A program made the translations under genes and the position numbers. The notes below the pieces were generated by a model. That model made no database searches. It saw only the letters and a program-made list of their open reading frames with translations, and was not told the DNA's origin. From assembly GCA_026874595.1 (NCBI GenBank), contig CM049311.1:37498676-37562675 (forward strand): a stretch of DNA of 64,000 nucleotides. The letters are read 5' to 3'. The DNA comes from Sipunculus nudus. Lineage: Eukaryota > Annelida > Sipuncula > Golfingiida > Sipunculidae. Below, one piece after another: positions 11,386 to 24,834 of this stretch (within the stretch, counting starts at the first letter, position 1; the number at the start of each line of letters is the position of its first letter).

Positions 11386-13876
11386 GTGTTGGGGATTTTT
11401 GCTCCCACAGGACTAAAGTTGGAACGATATTCACAAGCAACTTATGGCCCTTAAAAGAATGAAAATTTTCCAAAGGAATATCCGAGGTGAGTCCCACTAA
11501 TTTATCAAATTTTTTGTGATCTTCGCATACGAATATCGAATATCCCTATTTTGAGTAATTTTTTGCCCCCCCCCATCCCCAAAAGTGCAAAAGGTAAATG
11601 TTCACCTGAGATATATTTACGTCTCTTTTAATTACTAGCGAATTTCTAAAAAAATCAGAATTGATGCTTGTGAATATAGGAATATTAAACTGTGCAGAAT
11701 TATCATGTAAAATATAAAAATACTGTGCAAGTGGAAGGCAGTAATGCATATGAAACAAATTGTCTTTTAACCTTTGTTATTCTATGAAAATAGTATTTCT
11801 TTCCTATTATGTTTCAGTCAATGTGTCAAATAATCTGACTGATATTTCTGATCTGACTGAGGAATCAGACCATTTGTAAATTGACTGAAAATTTCAGGCA
11901 ATTTACAAAATTCCTGATTTTATACATTGACCGTAACACATACCTCTGTGTATATATCTGATCAACTCGGCTTATATCCATCGCATACATACACCTAAAA
12001 AGTATGACTTTTCGAAAATGTTTGCTTGCACTGAAAAAAATACGCCTTCTCTTTTGCTGGGAATATCAGGTGACGAATCTGCTGAAGGAATATAAAATAT
12101 TCTAAAAGAGTTTCGTTGATCACTCAATTTGCCTTTAATATATAAGACGAACATTGTGACTCGGAGAGAACTGCATAAAGATAGCCAGCCAATATCACTC
12201 TTAACACGCAATTAATATTGACCACCATTTCTGACCAATCAGCATCGCCCCCGCCAAGCTGGTCACACAGCCGGGGAGCAATTGGATTGAATTTGACACG
12301 ACGTGGACCGGTCATTCAGTGAACAGAGCACACCGCAAAGTCTTGTGGCAAGATAAACCCAGGAGGGACCGCGGCACGCAATTCGCGTCGTTAACGGAAC
12401 TCCCGTCAAGATTACGTCATCCAACCAGAAGATTTCATTCAGGCCACAACTGTCTGAGTAAGGTAAATAACATTTTAGCTTATATTAAAATGCACATTGC
12501 GATATTTAAGGAACACTTGTATAGCGTTATATAAAATAAGTTTAGAATGGGCAGTTTTCATTTTTATATTATATAACATCTTTGTACGTACTAGGGACCG
12601 GAATCGTGCACATTCGAGGCAGTTAGTTCAGATGATGTACAAGTTTCGTCCATATAAACCTTTATAGACCGTTTATCTTTTGTCATTGTGTGTCCAACAT
12701 AGGCATTTTATTTTATAGAATTATATACAAAAATGTAAATAAAAAATGAGGATTTTAAATGCCACCGTTTAAGCCTAAATGTGTAAAAAAATTCCTAAAA
12801 GACCAACCTAACATCCAGTTGAGGGATTTAATGAACACAGCACACGGGATTCGTCAATTATTTTTCTTTGATAAGGTTAATTTCAGGTCCAAATATCTAT
12901 CAGGTTTACCCCATCATATAATACAAAGCAGTAAGTTGATTTCAATCTACACAACACTTTTGTTGGATCCATCATTACTCATAGGGGCATAACTTTTGTT
13001 TACCGACCTAGACTTTTGAATATTTGAAACTCAAAAGGCGATACATATTTTAAAAAAATTCGAAAAAGCTTTCTCCTTTACTTTACATACTCGAATATGT
13101 GGAAGAATCCACTGTCCAGACAAAGATTATTTATTATTATTGTTTACAAAATTATATCGAATTTCTTATTGAACTGCTAAACCGACTTCTCTTTGCATCC
13201 TTGAAAACCGAGTATGGTACATTTGGCGCAAAGTGTAACCAATAAATGTGAATTAAGAAGCATACATATAATATATATAAATGTGTATGTGTTTTAGTAA
13301 ACATGTGTTGGTTAAACTGTTGTCTGCAACTTTTGACTGGAGAAGGCCTAAAATGTCTTTTATAAAAAAATGTATATATAATTTTAATAATATAATTCTT
13401 TTTGAATACGTCATTTGTTATCTTAAGTTTCCACATAAAAACAGAAAAGACATAAAATACTAAGAAAAATATCAATTTGCCTTGTTACATATAGAACATA
13501 TATTTGTTTCTAGCTATAAACCTGGCATGCAATGGTATGTCGTTTTGCTTTAACGATTAATATATAGCAGAAGATCTATTCAGTTGCCATGACGGAGAAC
13601 AATAGGGGATTTTGCAAAATAGCACGGTCACAAACAAACACGCCCATCTGTCTTCCGATAAAGAATCTGGACATCTTTGAAGTTGCTGTGAATGTCTATG
13701 TTAATCCCCCCTGTCATTTGAGGTACGTGACGGCCGTGACATTTGTGAACTTGACGGTCGAGTTTCTGACCAGTTCCGCTTTCATCTCTGGTTGTCGTTG
13801 GGGGTTGCACTGGAAATGACCAGAAGCCCGATCAGGAAGGCACAATCGGATCACAATGATTAAAAAAGAAAACTAG
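11386..13876. other. No gene recognised
   Basis: AT-rich, short frames only. A C-run sits at 11566-11578. Frames at 12319, 12759 and 13589 are 70-77 codons with no motif I recognise and no flanking splice pattern that would connect them. Confidence 0.5.
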
Positions 13877-13886
13877 AAATCTGCAT

Positions 13887-14339
13887 AACGCCTTCTGTAG
13901 CTTAGGGGTATAGAGCACGGGTGTCGTGAGTTCAAATCTCAGCCGGAGCGGTGAGATTTTCACAGTCGGCCCCCACCCAGGGTGAGCGCACTGCAGGCTT
14001 TAATGGGAAGGCTGTGCCCCACAGCCATGTATCACTCACATATGAGTGCGTCTTTTGGGGGTTTTTTTGGTGTTATGACCCAGCGATGGGGATGATTACA
14101 CACCTAGGACTAGCAGGTGCGGTAGAAATCGGACCTGGGTGACACCAGGATAAACACATAATATGATAGGAGGCGAGTGCTACCGTCCTGTCACGTAGTC
14201 CCAAACCTAAATGGAACTCTGCAGATGTGAATGTTTAGATTAAGAATTAGATAAGAGAAAATAAAAATGGTTTATGGAACATAAAAATATGGTTACCTCC
14301 AACAAGAATAAACCCAAACTAAAGAATAAGTTAATAAAA
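13887..14339 (+). mobile_element. tRNA-derived SINE, family A, full-length copy
   Basis: The 5' end has a tRNA-like head (about 13890-13962) with an A-box-like TAGCTTAGGGGTATAGAGCA and a B-box-like GAGTTCAAATCTC, the internal RNA polymerase III promoter. A body with CAGCGATGGGGATGATTAC and GACACCAGGATA follows, then a 3' end with GGTTACCTCCAACAAGAATAA. It is flanked by the 10-bp repeat AAATCTGCAT at 13877-13886 and 14340-14349. That duplicated site belongs to repeat family B, into which this SINE inserted. Two shorter copies are at 43.75 and 44.45 kb. Confidence 0.75.
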
Positions 14340-14660
14340 AAATCTGCATTTTAAGGAATGCAAGCCTCCACCATGTTGCCCCAATTATCTGTTTGCAGTC
14401 ACTTATTCGTCCCATATTCCCAGGTTCATTCGTGCATTAGTGACTGAACATTTTCGAATATTCCTTGATGACGCTCCTACATCCGGATCATTTTTCGGAT
14501 CCACACCTAAATCTAACCAATTCTTCATTGGGCCATTCCCGAAATGACCAGAGAAATACATGTTTGTATGGGTGAACAATCACACATACACACACCCACA
14601 AACACACAAATGACGGGGATAAACGCATACCCTCCTGGCGGAGGAAACAAAAGCTAGCAT
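14340..14660 (+). repeat. Dispersed repeat family B, copy 1 (interrupted by SINE A)
   Basis: Shares blocks with 21745-22165: CTGCATTTTAAGGAATGCA, GTGCATTAGTGACTGAACAT and AATATTCCTTGATGA. It shares others with the minus-strand copy at 38255-38450: CGGATCCACA and the 3' end CCTCCTGGCGGAGG. The first bases of the element (CTAGAAATCTGCAT at 13873-13886) lie on the other side of the SINE. Probably a SINE or LINE tail family; no tRNA head is visible. Confidence 0.6.
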
Positions 14661-17600
14661 ATGGTACAAGTCTTTTATTATTTTCCCACAGATAGCTTTT
14701 GTATTACCTGGGCGTTGTGATGGGGGCAGTTGGAAGCGGAAGCCTTCCTATATCCCTGAAATAATCATGCAGCGTAAAATCTCTTGTGGACATCCCAGTT
14801 ATAATAAAGCCTTGTCTTCACCGACACATTTGGTACAGAACTGTTTTTCATCAGCCTTATGTTAGCTCAAGGTAATCAAGTCGAAACAACAAAACGTGTA
14901 AAACGATAAATAATAGGCGATGGGTGACATCTTGTAATAACACGAAAGCTGGTTTAATTGATTTATGATTGTGCTATGGGATAAATTTGTGTGTGAGAGA
15001 ATTTGTAACCAATGTTCTATAAAGGGCATCTGCTCACATAAGAAATTCCAATATATATATCATTTATATTCTCACTATAACTGAAGAAAAGGATATTTCA
15101 ATATTGTTGGGATTATTAGAAAAAAACTGCCTGACGTACTTCTTTGAACCATCCTCACTCCTAGAGAAAAATTGACGCCAGTGCAAAAAGGTAACTGGTC
15201 AGTCGGTTCTGTTAATGGATCCTTCATGAAGAGTTTCTTCAACGGCTTCGTATTAGTCTCATTTGACCATAAGATACCATAGTTTGACAGTCCTGCTTAA
15301 TTCGCTCCGTCTTCCATGTATAGCAGTTTACCGCTGGATTGCTCATATGAAAGGGTGTAGTCTGCAGGTTCACCCTCACCTGACATCAATACTCACTCTT
15401 AAGTGAATTGGAATTGATGAAGTCCTTACAAACATACTTCATGTCACCTGTCCATTGCTTCTACAGAATCCCCTGCTCAAAGACGACCAAGGTAATTATG
15501 ACCGGCCTGGTAGTTACTGACCACTCCCGAGTACGCTAGGGTTTCCGATTTCACAGAGATTTGAACATGGTGCTTCGTAAGCATTACGATAGGTCACAGG
15601 GCCAGTGTTGTACTTATGAATGGTTAGTATTTGTGCAGCTTTAAGTTATTGATATAAAACCACGGGATGATACATTCATATATTTAAACCTGTTTGGTCC
15701 CTTTATTTGTGTAATTCATAAAGTTAAAACTGGGCGATGTGAATAATTCAAGGAATTGCAAATGCAAATATAAACTTTTTAAATATGCATATATTCCAGA
15801 TTATTTAGTAATATTATATTTTTAAAAATCCAACAGATTGATTGTCGTGTATTGTATTCTAACAGGTAAAAGACATTAATAGAGGATTTTCCTAGTCCAG
15901 CCGAAACGCTGGTTCATCAAAGAGCATGCCATTCGTCAAATATACATTACGTTTACACGATTAAACCTGTCCATTTTATAAAATAAATTCCCTTGATTAA
16001 AACTAATAAAATGCGCTATAAAACAGATAGCTTTGAAACCTGTGGAAATGTCTGCTTCATAGATTAGTTGCAGATATCGAAAAGTACTCCTAGTGAAATA
16101 ACACAATGACCCAAACTAGAAGTACCTAAATTGAACATCAGATCAAATTATAAAGAAAAAACAAGTTTCAATTTTGATAATCAGCCATATCAAGGGCAAA
16201 CACGAGCCATTGAAAAAAAAAACGGAAAAAAAGGAATATAAACCCCTAACAACTCACCAAACCCCTGTTTTGTAAAATAAATTTTCTTTTGTTTCACGTT
16301 ACTTAGCCGTGTGTCGCTAATTTATGCATGCGATATAATCGTGTATATTTGATATGCTTTTTTGATTAATTAATCAAGGTCCCCTCTATCCTCCCGCTGG
16401 CATCCAGTATTCCGCTTCCCCCGCAAATTTCACTCAGTCTGATTATAATTAATTAAATAAAAAATTTAACTATGAAAAACCTGTCACTGTTTTCCGCAGA
16501 TTTGGGACTTATTTGTACGTTTAATTAGATTTGATCCTGCAAATTCGATAGTTTTAGCTCGGCCGACTATAAGTCAGTTTGGCTATTGCGATGATCCTTT
16601 GTCCGTCATCCGTCAGGCCAGCCGTCGGTTGACAGGGAATCTGTTTGAAACTGTTCAATCTACGAATAAAAAATTAAACAAACAGTTCGATGTCCTTAAG
16701 TTCTCCTAACAAAAAGAAAACTGGGTCACTGCGACTTCTTTTCCTCGGAAAATGAATGAATAACCTCCGTTTTCAAGTAAAAGCCTGTTGGTATCCTAAA
16801 AGTGCCTTATATTAAAACCACTAATTTCGTTTTGTTTATATTTTGCATAGATAATTATCTATATATTTCCTATGTGCATGCAAGAAATTAAGTCAATATA
16901 GCATTATTATAAAAATTATGAATCTGAAAATACCTCTAAATTATGTACCTTGTCAAAACATAAAAAATATGCTTCCTCACTAACATGGTAACTGTTAAAG
17001 CTGGAGACTTAATTTCAGGAATAAACTATTTAATCAAACTTAACTCGTATGCCAGATATTCGATCCGAATTTTGTCATTTTTTCCATGTTATTAGCATAT
17101 ATGTAAAATCAATATCTGTAAGCACTGATGATTTATACACAATATATACACATCAGAATGTGAAAGGTATTGGTCAAAAAAGCTTTTAGTCAAGAGTTCA
17201 TTGTTTACATCAAGTCAATCCAGCACGGCGGTGTGCAGTGAGTGCCGGAAACTCGCCTAGTCACCTGTTATGTATCTTGCTTCAGTCCACGTAGCTAGCT
17301 CCCTTTGCTCAGCAGAACTTGGCTTCCCCTCCCGTCCCCACCCCATCCATGGAGAGGATGCATAAACTAGATGAATGTTATAGTTTTTAATGTGTATTCA
17401 TTTTTTTTCTAGACTTTTGCTACATTTTGGAATTTGTTTTGTTTTTACAAGGAGTAACAATGAGTGCACATTGAATTATCAGTGTTAGGTTTTGCTATAA
17501 AAGTGTGGATGTGCATGTGGAGAGGAACTTCTTGTTTCAGAAGAGTGGAAAATGTTTGCTTTCTTTTTAACGTGTGTCAACAGTGTGTTTACGTGATCTA

Positions 17601-18400
17601 GAAAGGGAATTTTAAATCAGTTTTATTAATATTTTGTATTTGATAAAATTAAGCATGTACATTAAACTAAAAACCCAAATGTACAAACCTTTTTTTTGTT
17701 TAATAATGGTCCAAGGAATAACCTAGACGATGCAATTTTCTTAAGTGTTTTTAATTAAAAAAATAATTTTCTTTTAAATTAAGTTTAACCATTTTATGAT
17801 TAAAAAAAAGTAAAATGTATGTGTATGCATATATTGCCATAACCAAACTAAGGCTAAATAATGATGCAGCTTATAATTCTAAATTTACTTATATTTGCAG
17901 AGTTTTTTTTTTTGCATTGCAGATTTATTATATTTGCAAAATTGAAATATTCAATTTGATAATTTTTCCCAATTAAATAAATCGTTATTCTCCTGCCAAA
18001 TGGACCTGCTGAAAAAGGGGTGAATGTAAACTTAAAATCTCTATTTCCCTGCCTCAGAAGAAAATGAAAAAAAAGTTACTATTCCTTTCTGTCCCCTTGT
18101 GTCTATATGAAAATATTTCATATTCAACACACTATCTGAAAAAAAAACTATACTGCTTTTTCCATGGCAGTCATGTCAGACTATTAGTTTGCAATCATAT
18201 ATTTTGTGCTTGACTATCATCAAAAAGCAGGATCATATTTCTCTTATGTAAATACTAATATATAAAACACTAACCATGGAAATAAGGTTTTTTTTCATTT
18301 GCCGGCATTTTACATAATTCAGTTGAACGCCGTGCCCTATGGGTCCCTTGGTTTTATTCTTTACCTTGTAAAACTGATATTTCTAATTAGAATTAAGCAT
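14661..18400. other. No gene recognised; diverged repeat fragments
   Basis: About 3.7 kb of AT-rich sequence without a credible coding frame. A segment near 16520-16640 (GATCCTGCAAATT... and GCGATGATCCTTTGTCCGTC) resembles pieces at 29630, 46215 and 58885, so old dispersed-repeat fragments are present. Confidence 0.5.
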
Positions 18401-18545
18401 TAGTATGTTGTGTGGACTTATTGTGAGGAGTTTTGTGTGTTTGTATATATATATATGGAAAGTGAACTGGCAGTGAGCCACTTTTCTGTGTATACCCTTT
18501 CCATCTATAAAACAATGAACCAGCATTGCTATTCATACACGCACA

Positions 18546-18548
<3 letters not shown>

Positions 18549-18611
<63 letters not shown>

Positions 18612-18736
18612 CATAGTCATTGAACATAAACAGAGGAAACACATCAACGCCAACATTTCAATCAATCACATTTTGACGTTGATGTGTTCCCTCTGTCTAT
18701 GTTCATTGACTGTATTGAGCAAATACCCGGAGAATT

Positions 18737-18796
<60 letters not shown>
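18549..18796. repeat. Twin (TA)n microsatellites enclosing a hairpin
   Basis: (TA)n runs at about 18549-18611 and 18735-18796. Between them, 18614-18649 and 18677-18711 are inverted copies (about 36 bases, few mismatches, core ACACATCAACG) with a ~27-base loop. Together with the self-complementary TA tracts, the whole block can fold as one long hairpin. It may be a small snap-back MITE inserted in a TA tract. Frames read across the TA runs are artefacts. Confidence 0.75.
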
Positions 18797-18800
<4 letters not shown>

Positions 18801-21127
18801 CGTGCCTTGATAATCCGACACCAATTGTGAATGTGATATTTATGTCGGATTACAAGGCTGTCGGTTTGTTAAATCACGGACGTCAAGTGTCAAACGGGGG
18901 ATTGGGCGGGTAGGCTACAGTCGGAAACAGATGTAACTGGCACTATAATATTTATTATGATCATTATAAAGCAAATAAACAGAATAAAACGAAATATGAT
19001 ATACAATACTCTTTTATTACATACAAAAAGGAGGCACACAAAAAGGATACATCCATGAATAATCATGATGTTTTATTTACACTTGAAAAACAACAAGTCT
19101 CCCCTACTCTGGTATCCATATTACCCATGAACAATACATGCATGATGTGTTTATTCACATACTTCGGAAGGTAAAAGAGTCTATCTGGTATCCATGCATC
19201 CCTGTAAACAACATAAAATACAAGGTGTGTCTATCTACGTTTAAAAAAGGAAAACAAGTCCGTCTGGTAGCGAGCTCTCTTCATGCTGTGTTCCTTTACC
19301 TTCCGTAACACTCCGCGTACAGCGTCAATATCCTCGGCTGAGAAGCCTTCCTGTTCCATGTGACGGAGCCCCGACTCAATGCCAGCTATGGCTTCTTTTG
19401 CGGTTACTTGCTCTGGGGGTTCACTATCCTCATCCGAATTGCTGTCATCTCCATCTGTCGATGTGCAGCTGACCAGTGAGACGATATCAGGCGTTGATAA
19501 CATGGCCTCCGTTGGTTCTGCGCTATCCCAGGATACATATTCTTCCGCGGTCACATGATCAGCAAGTGGGAGTGCTCGTATGAGGTCACCAAGTTCACTT
19601 TCCGCCGGCGGGGTTTCTGTGTTTTCACTGGACACTTCAGTGTCGCCTGCTAAAATCCCAATATGCCGCCAGCAGTTGGCGATCGTTGACTGTTTTACAT
19701 CGTTCCAAGCGTCACGGACGAAGTAAATCGCATCCTTTACATTAATGCGCTCCACTGATCCATTCTCATCGAAGTTCTGGACGTACTGTTTCAGCAGGTA
19801 ACGCTTGTAATGCACCTTGAAGTTTCTTATCACCCCCGCATCCATGGGCTGTACCTCCGACGTTGTGTTTGGTGGCAGGAACTTGACGCGCACGTAACGT
19901 AAATCCAGATTAGCCACACTGTGACTAGGGGCATTATCCACAAGGAGGATGATCTTTCTTTTCTGTAGGCGCATTTTCCTCTCAAGCTTCTCCAAAATTT
20001 CTTGAAAGATAACAGCTGTCATCCACGCCTCTTGTTTGAGTAGTAGTCCACGAAGATCTTTGGGTTGAAGCCGCTGAAGCATCGCGGATTCTTTGACTTG
20101 TGGATAGTGACAGGCATCCACTTCTCACTGCCGTCAGCGTTCTTTGGCTTTCTAGATCAGGATGTCGTCGCTTATAGCGATGTTATGGGCAGTAGCATTG
20201 GTGAACCACAAGAATAAGGCATCCTTAAACTTGGCGTGTTTCGGCTGTGTTATCCGTGTCGATTTCTGTTCGGCGCTGGTGACTGTTTCACAGGCTAACC
20301 ACTTTTCACTCTGCTTGAGGATGTCCGAGATAGTGGAACGTCCAATTCTTACAGAATACGTTTCCTCTACATACTTGACAAGATTTTCTTGGGAGCATCT
20401 AGGGTTGTCTTTCTTATACTGACATAGAGCCTTCTTAACTGCAACTGTGATCTATGTACGTTTTCTTTTCGCTGGTCTCTCCATGATCGCACATGTAGGT
20501 GCGTGAGTATTACAGTGAAATTATGTGTAAATATCTGACAATATCAACAGCAAAAGAGTGATTAAGTACAGCAGAGAACTGAGTAGTAGCGATCTGACTG
20601 TATGAATGATGGTTTCAATATTTGTTCAGTTTATATAAGATACAGGTGCTCACACGGAAACAGCTCAGGTGTCAAAACATGTCACTCCGTACTTTAATTT
20701 CTTAGACATTGAAGATCTTCAAAGAACCAAACAAAATGTCTCTATGTTTATGTGGGGACAACGGTTGTTACCATCAAAGTGATACAATAATGTAATTAGT
20801 GCGGTCAGGTGACAATACCGGGAGGCCAGCGATGTTTGTTTTCCCATCCGTAGTTAATTAGCTGGGCTAGGCATCATCAGCCACGGGGCCGCGCGTGCCA
20901 CCTGGGCCGACAACTGACATCAAAGGGAATGGGTTTCAGGTCGGATTGTCAAACACGCCTGTACGTCGGTATGCTTGTTTGTGTCGGGAAAAGTTATGTC
21001 GGAGTCGGAATCCAAGGCTGTCGGTTTGTCAAGGCTAATTTCTATTGGATCCATTCGTGTTTTCCTAAAATACGTCGGATTGCAAGGTTTCCGGATTATT
21101 AAAGTCCTGATTATCAAGGCACGTCTG
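18797..21127 (-). mobile_element. Tigger/pogo-like DNA transposon, 2.3 kb
   Basis: Both ends carry the inverted repeat CAGACGTGCCTTGATAATC (18797 onward; reverse complement ending at 21127). The element is bounded by TA on both sides, as expected for Tc1/mariner/pogo insertion, here inside a (TA)n tract. Subterminal sequences contain repeated GTCGGATT..AAGG and GGCTGTCGGTTTGT segments on both sides. The interior encodes a transposase on the minus strand that is no longer intact. Confidence 0.9.
19231..20484 (-). pseudogene. Tigger-like transposase, disrupted
   Basis: The start is ATG at 20484 (complement), reading MERPAKRKRT then an in-frame stop at 20452-20454. It continues with a CENP-B/pogo-type helix-turn-helix (VKKALCQYKKDNPRCSQENL ... 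RIGRSTISDIL). After DDILI a second stop occurs. The sequence then jumps to NADGSEKWMP...KSKNPRC, so the segment carrying the second DNA-binding part and the first catalytic Asp is deleted. A further one-base loss near 20040 precedes the long open part (296 codons) with the DDE-domain motifs LLVDNAPSH and FLPPNTTSEVQPMDAGVI. An acidic C-terminal region follows. Not functional. Confidence 0.9.
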
Positions 21128-21744
21128 TATATATATATGTGTGTGTGTGGTCGGTGTGCAGCAATGGCCTTCGCCAAATATTACGGCCCCCTCCCCTTCC
21201 TGAATACTGGCTACGCCCCTGCCAAGACAACTTATTTTATATGTAACTTCAATATTTCCATGCTGGATATAAAGCTATAACAATGAATGCAATTATGCTG
21301 ATCTGACTTAACTGATGTGTGCCGGGCATTTGCGTGAAAATTGATCCAAGCCATGCTTTGGTTACCAGTCAGATATACTGAATGTCACTGCTGGTCCAAA
21401 TGACCCTTATTCAACAGCTTATACATTAAGGCTATTTTGCAGCCTTATTCGCATTGTCCGTCTCTAATTTTAATCCGGTAATAATCTGTGTAAGCTGCCA
21501 AGAACCCTTACGGTTACATATGGTGATCCATGAATCATGCGTGCAGCGTCTGAACTTTGGAACGGCTTGCAATCTTCATACAGGAAAAAGGAATCCTTGC
21601 TTAAAACACACCGCTTCACGTGTGCATATAACATTACATTTGTATTTATCTGTCTGAGTAATTTATAATTCATTATTACATTTTTAGTGATCTAGAACGA
21701 TATCATGATGTTGAATATGGCGCAATATAAATACAGATTAAACT

Positions 21745-22165
21745 AGAAATCTGCATCCTAAGGAATGCAGGCCATGTCGGGGCGGGGATCCCTATTGTGT
21801 AAAGCTGCCAAAACCTTGTTTGCATTCATTTATACGGCCGATATAGATTTGTGCATAAGTGACTACATTAGTAAATATTCCTTGATAAAATTCCGGAATC
21901 CGGATCATGTGCTGGATACCATACCAAAGTCTCATCGATTTTTCATTTGCCCGTATTCAAAATCACCTGAATTTTTCTTTGAGATTCCGTTCATGACTGC
22001 GTGAGTTATGTTGTGAACACACACAGGAACGGGGATCACTGCCAAATAAAATGGACATAGTGTCACCGTATACAGGCAGGTGTCACTGCCATTACCTAAT
22101 GAAATTAGCATGACAAACAAACATCATCTAACCAGGAAGGTCGACTTGTGCTTTTTGCGATTTCT
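21745..22165 (+). repeat. Dispersed repeat family B, copy 2
   Basis: It begins CTAGAAATCTGCATCCTAAGGAATGCAGG and shares successive blocks with 14340-14660. It includes GAGTTATGTTGTGAACAC, also found inverted at 38320-38345. Its 3' end differs from the GGCGGAGG terminus of the other two copies. Confidence 0.55.
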
Positions 22166-24800
22166 AGTCTGAATTGTTTTTAAATATATAAAATCGCACA
22201 AGAAAATAATATCATATTGTTTGAAAAAAATATAGAAAAAGTATAAATCAGTTCCAAAATGTGCAATTTTCATACAATTTAACTTAATGTGATGTTTATA
22301 ATTAAGGTTTCGGTAAGATATTTGTAGTTATATAGTCAGCTCAATCATACGAGTCCATAATATTAGTTTTCATATTTTCGACCGTTTGTCCGACATTTTT
22401 TAGATCACAGCAAATCTTTGTCCAATTAAATGCCACTCGTATGAAACCATGAAAGAGCAATTACGTCTCTCTCATCAGTTTCAGGGATATATAAAGCTTT
22501 AGGATGATGATTTGAGCAAACAAGTATAAAAATCATCAACACCCGAAAAAAAGTATGAAAACATGAAAAAATGGTCTTTCCTTAATTCACAAATTACTAT
22601 TCAACGTATAAAGTGGCAGCTATGGGATCAATTAAAATAAAATGATACATAGCGCAGGGATCATGCGACCTATTTGACATATTAATATAGTTCTCAAGCT
22701 GTATTTCATTGTTACATAAGCCTGTAGGAAGCAAACTAGATATGTGTACTGTCTTTATATTAACCGGATGTTAAGAATAGACGTAAATACAAACACACGG
22801 TAAACCTTCCAAGCCATCGATCAAGGTCAAAATGGCTGCTGCGTGGAAAGGGATTTAGCCGGAAGTGAGCAGTAGCTGCCGGTCCATTAAGCCACTAACA
22901 GCCCCTGTACTAGCCTTCATATCACTGATGGTCGGTACTACTGTCTTTGTGATCCGTCTCAGGATAAATCACTTCCAGTTTTATTGCAGCAAACGACTTT
23001 GGTAATAGTCATTAAGTCTCTAGATTAATCTCCTTAAGTCTCAACTGACCGCAGCTGGGCAATGTGGCGGCACCTTTGCATAAGATTTGATTTTAGTAGT
23101 GGACAACGGCAAGTTTAGTTATTTTGAACTTCAAGAGTAGAAAATACAGATGTCGGTCTGATATAAGTGTACTCGGCATGCTCACTTGAACTTGACTATA
23201 TCAAACAAGTGTGATTATTAAGCTCGTGCGATCAACATCGATTTGTCTGCTAAATTACATTAACTTTAGGGTAATTTTTTCAATACCTGTTAGTCTGGCC
23301 ATAAGAAGGGCTTGCCTTGTGACAAGAAATTTTTAAGATGATACAGATAGTATCCCGATTTATTCCTCAATAAATTAAAATCTTATTTTTCTTACTTTAT
23401 AAATCTTATAAATCTAATTTTTAAATATATTTTGAACATAGCTATAAAACTTGTTACAGTTTCAGGTTTATATCTATAATTATAATTAAAATGATTTAAC
23501 TGAGTCATTATTTCGAAAATCAGGATATTAAGATATTAGGTTGGAGGTTTAGGCTGAAAAAGAATGCAAGCGCCAGATAATTGAAGTTTAAATTCTTTGT
23601 GCGAGTGATGGGATATGCCATTTCTGTTTTTAAAGTTATACATTGTACCGGAAGTGCTCCTAGTAGAAATTTCACAAACTTGACTTGGCCAAGATACTAA
23701 AACCTATAAATACAACATGATCTTTGTCGTTAAGAAAAACTTCCCGTACATACACTCATTTTACTTTATGAGACGATCTGGTATCTAAACACATCTGATA
23801 ATTTTGCCATAGGTACAAGAATTTGTAGTGTTTGTTGTAAATCATGTAAAAAATATCAACAGACAGTTCCTTAATTACAAATATAAATATAAATATAAAT
23901 CATGTGCAATGAAAAAAAAGATTAATAATGTCACACAATTCATATCGTTATCTCATCCGACTCCAAGAATACCTACAAACTAATGCTTTTATTTTTGTAA
24001 TGTAAGGTAAAATGATACATGGTAGGCCACAAAGATATATAGTTTTTTTTATTTCACAATCTCAAGGAGATACTCAAGGGCGTCAATACAGGGGAATGGC
24101 GTATATATCACCAACCTCACTTTTTAGCAACATGGGATGATGAATGTAATGATCCCCCTGCTATTAAGAAAATAAGATTCATATATTTATAAATAAAATA
24201 TGTGAAAAGTTAGAATGTTAAACCTAGTTCACTTTCTCCAGTTCTGATTTTACTTTGAAATAAAAAAATTATTTGAGCCTGGTTTAGATTCAGTCTTTTA
24301 AGAAAATATATTAAAATATATTAACTCTACATATGATGTTTCAATATCAATAGATTCATATACAATGTCCGTCTGACGCAAATGAAGATACTCGATAACG
24401 AATATATTAGTGTGTTGATTCGGTGTTTCTCTACTGTAAACATATATCCGGAAGCAAACACTATCAAGTCAACACTCCGTCGGATACACCTGAGAAAATA
24501 TCTAAATACAATCATGTTTATATGATGATGTTCCTGTAAATATGATGACGAGACCATATGGTTGTGTTTGTGATTATAGTGATGACAATGATGTGATTGG
24601 GTAATGACCATGATGTATTAATGCAACTACAGAGAGGCTAGTATGATTACATTGGAAATGATTTCATTATAATGATGGTAACAATATTGATATAGTGATG
24701 TTGATAATAATTAAGCAATAATGATGATAATAATGATACTGATAATTATGACTTTTATTGATGTACACATCTAGTGGAGTAAACATATTCATGATGGTGA
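22166..24800. other. No gene recognised
   Basis: AT-rich intergenic sequence upstream of the GPCR. The short stretch just before the GPCR (24640-24780) is rich in GATGAT/AATAAT trinucleotides. A promoter and non-coding first exon of the GPCR may lie here but I cannot place them. Confidence 0.45.
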
Positions 24801-24834
24801 AAAAATAATGCAAAAATATATTATTCTGTTGCAG

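Noticed and set aside
13890-13962. tRNA-like sequence with A and B boxes
   Set aside because: It is the head of a SINE with a body and a target duplication; the ends do not form an acceptor stem. The same reasoning applies to the minus-strand head at 33845-33905.
15480-15610. Possible minus-strand tRNA/SINE (GTTCAAATCTC B-box-like)
   Set aside because: A-box spacing and body do not match either SINE family seen; could be chance.
18393-18810. Overlapping frames on both strands reading alternating Tyr-Ile
   Set aside because: Products of (TA)n tracts, which are open on both strands by composition.
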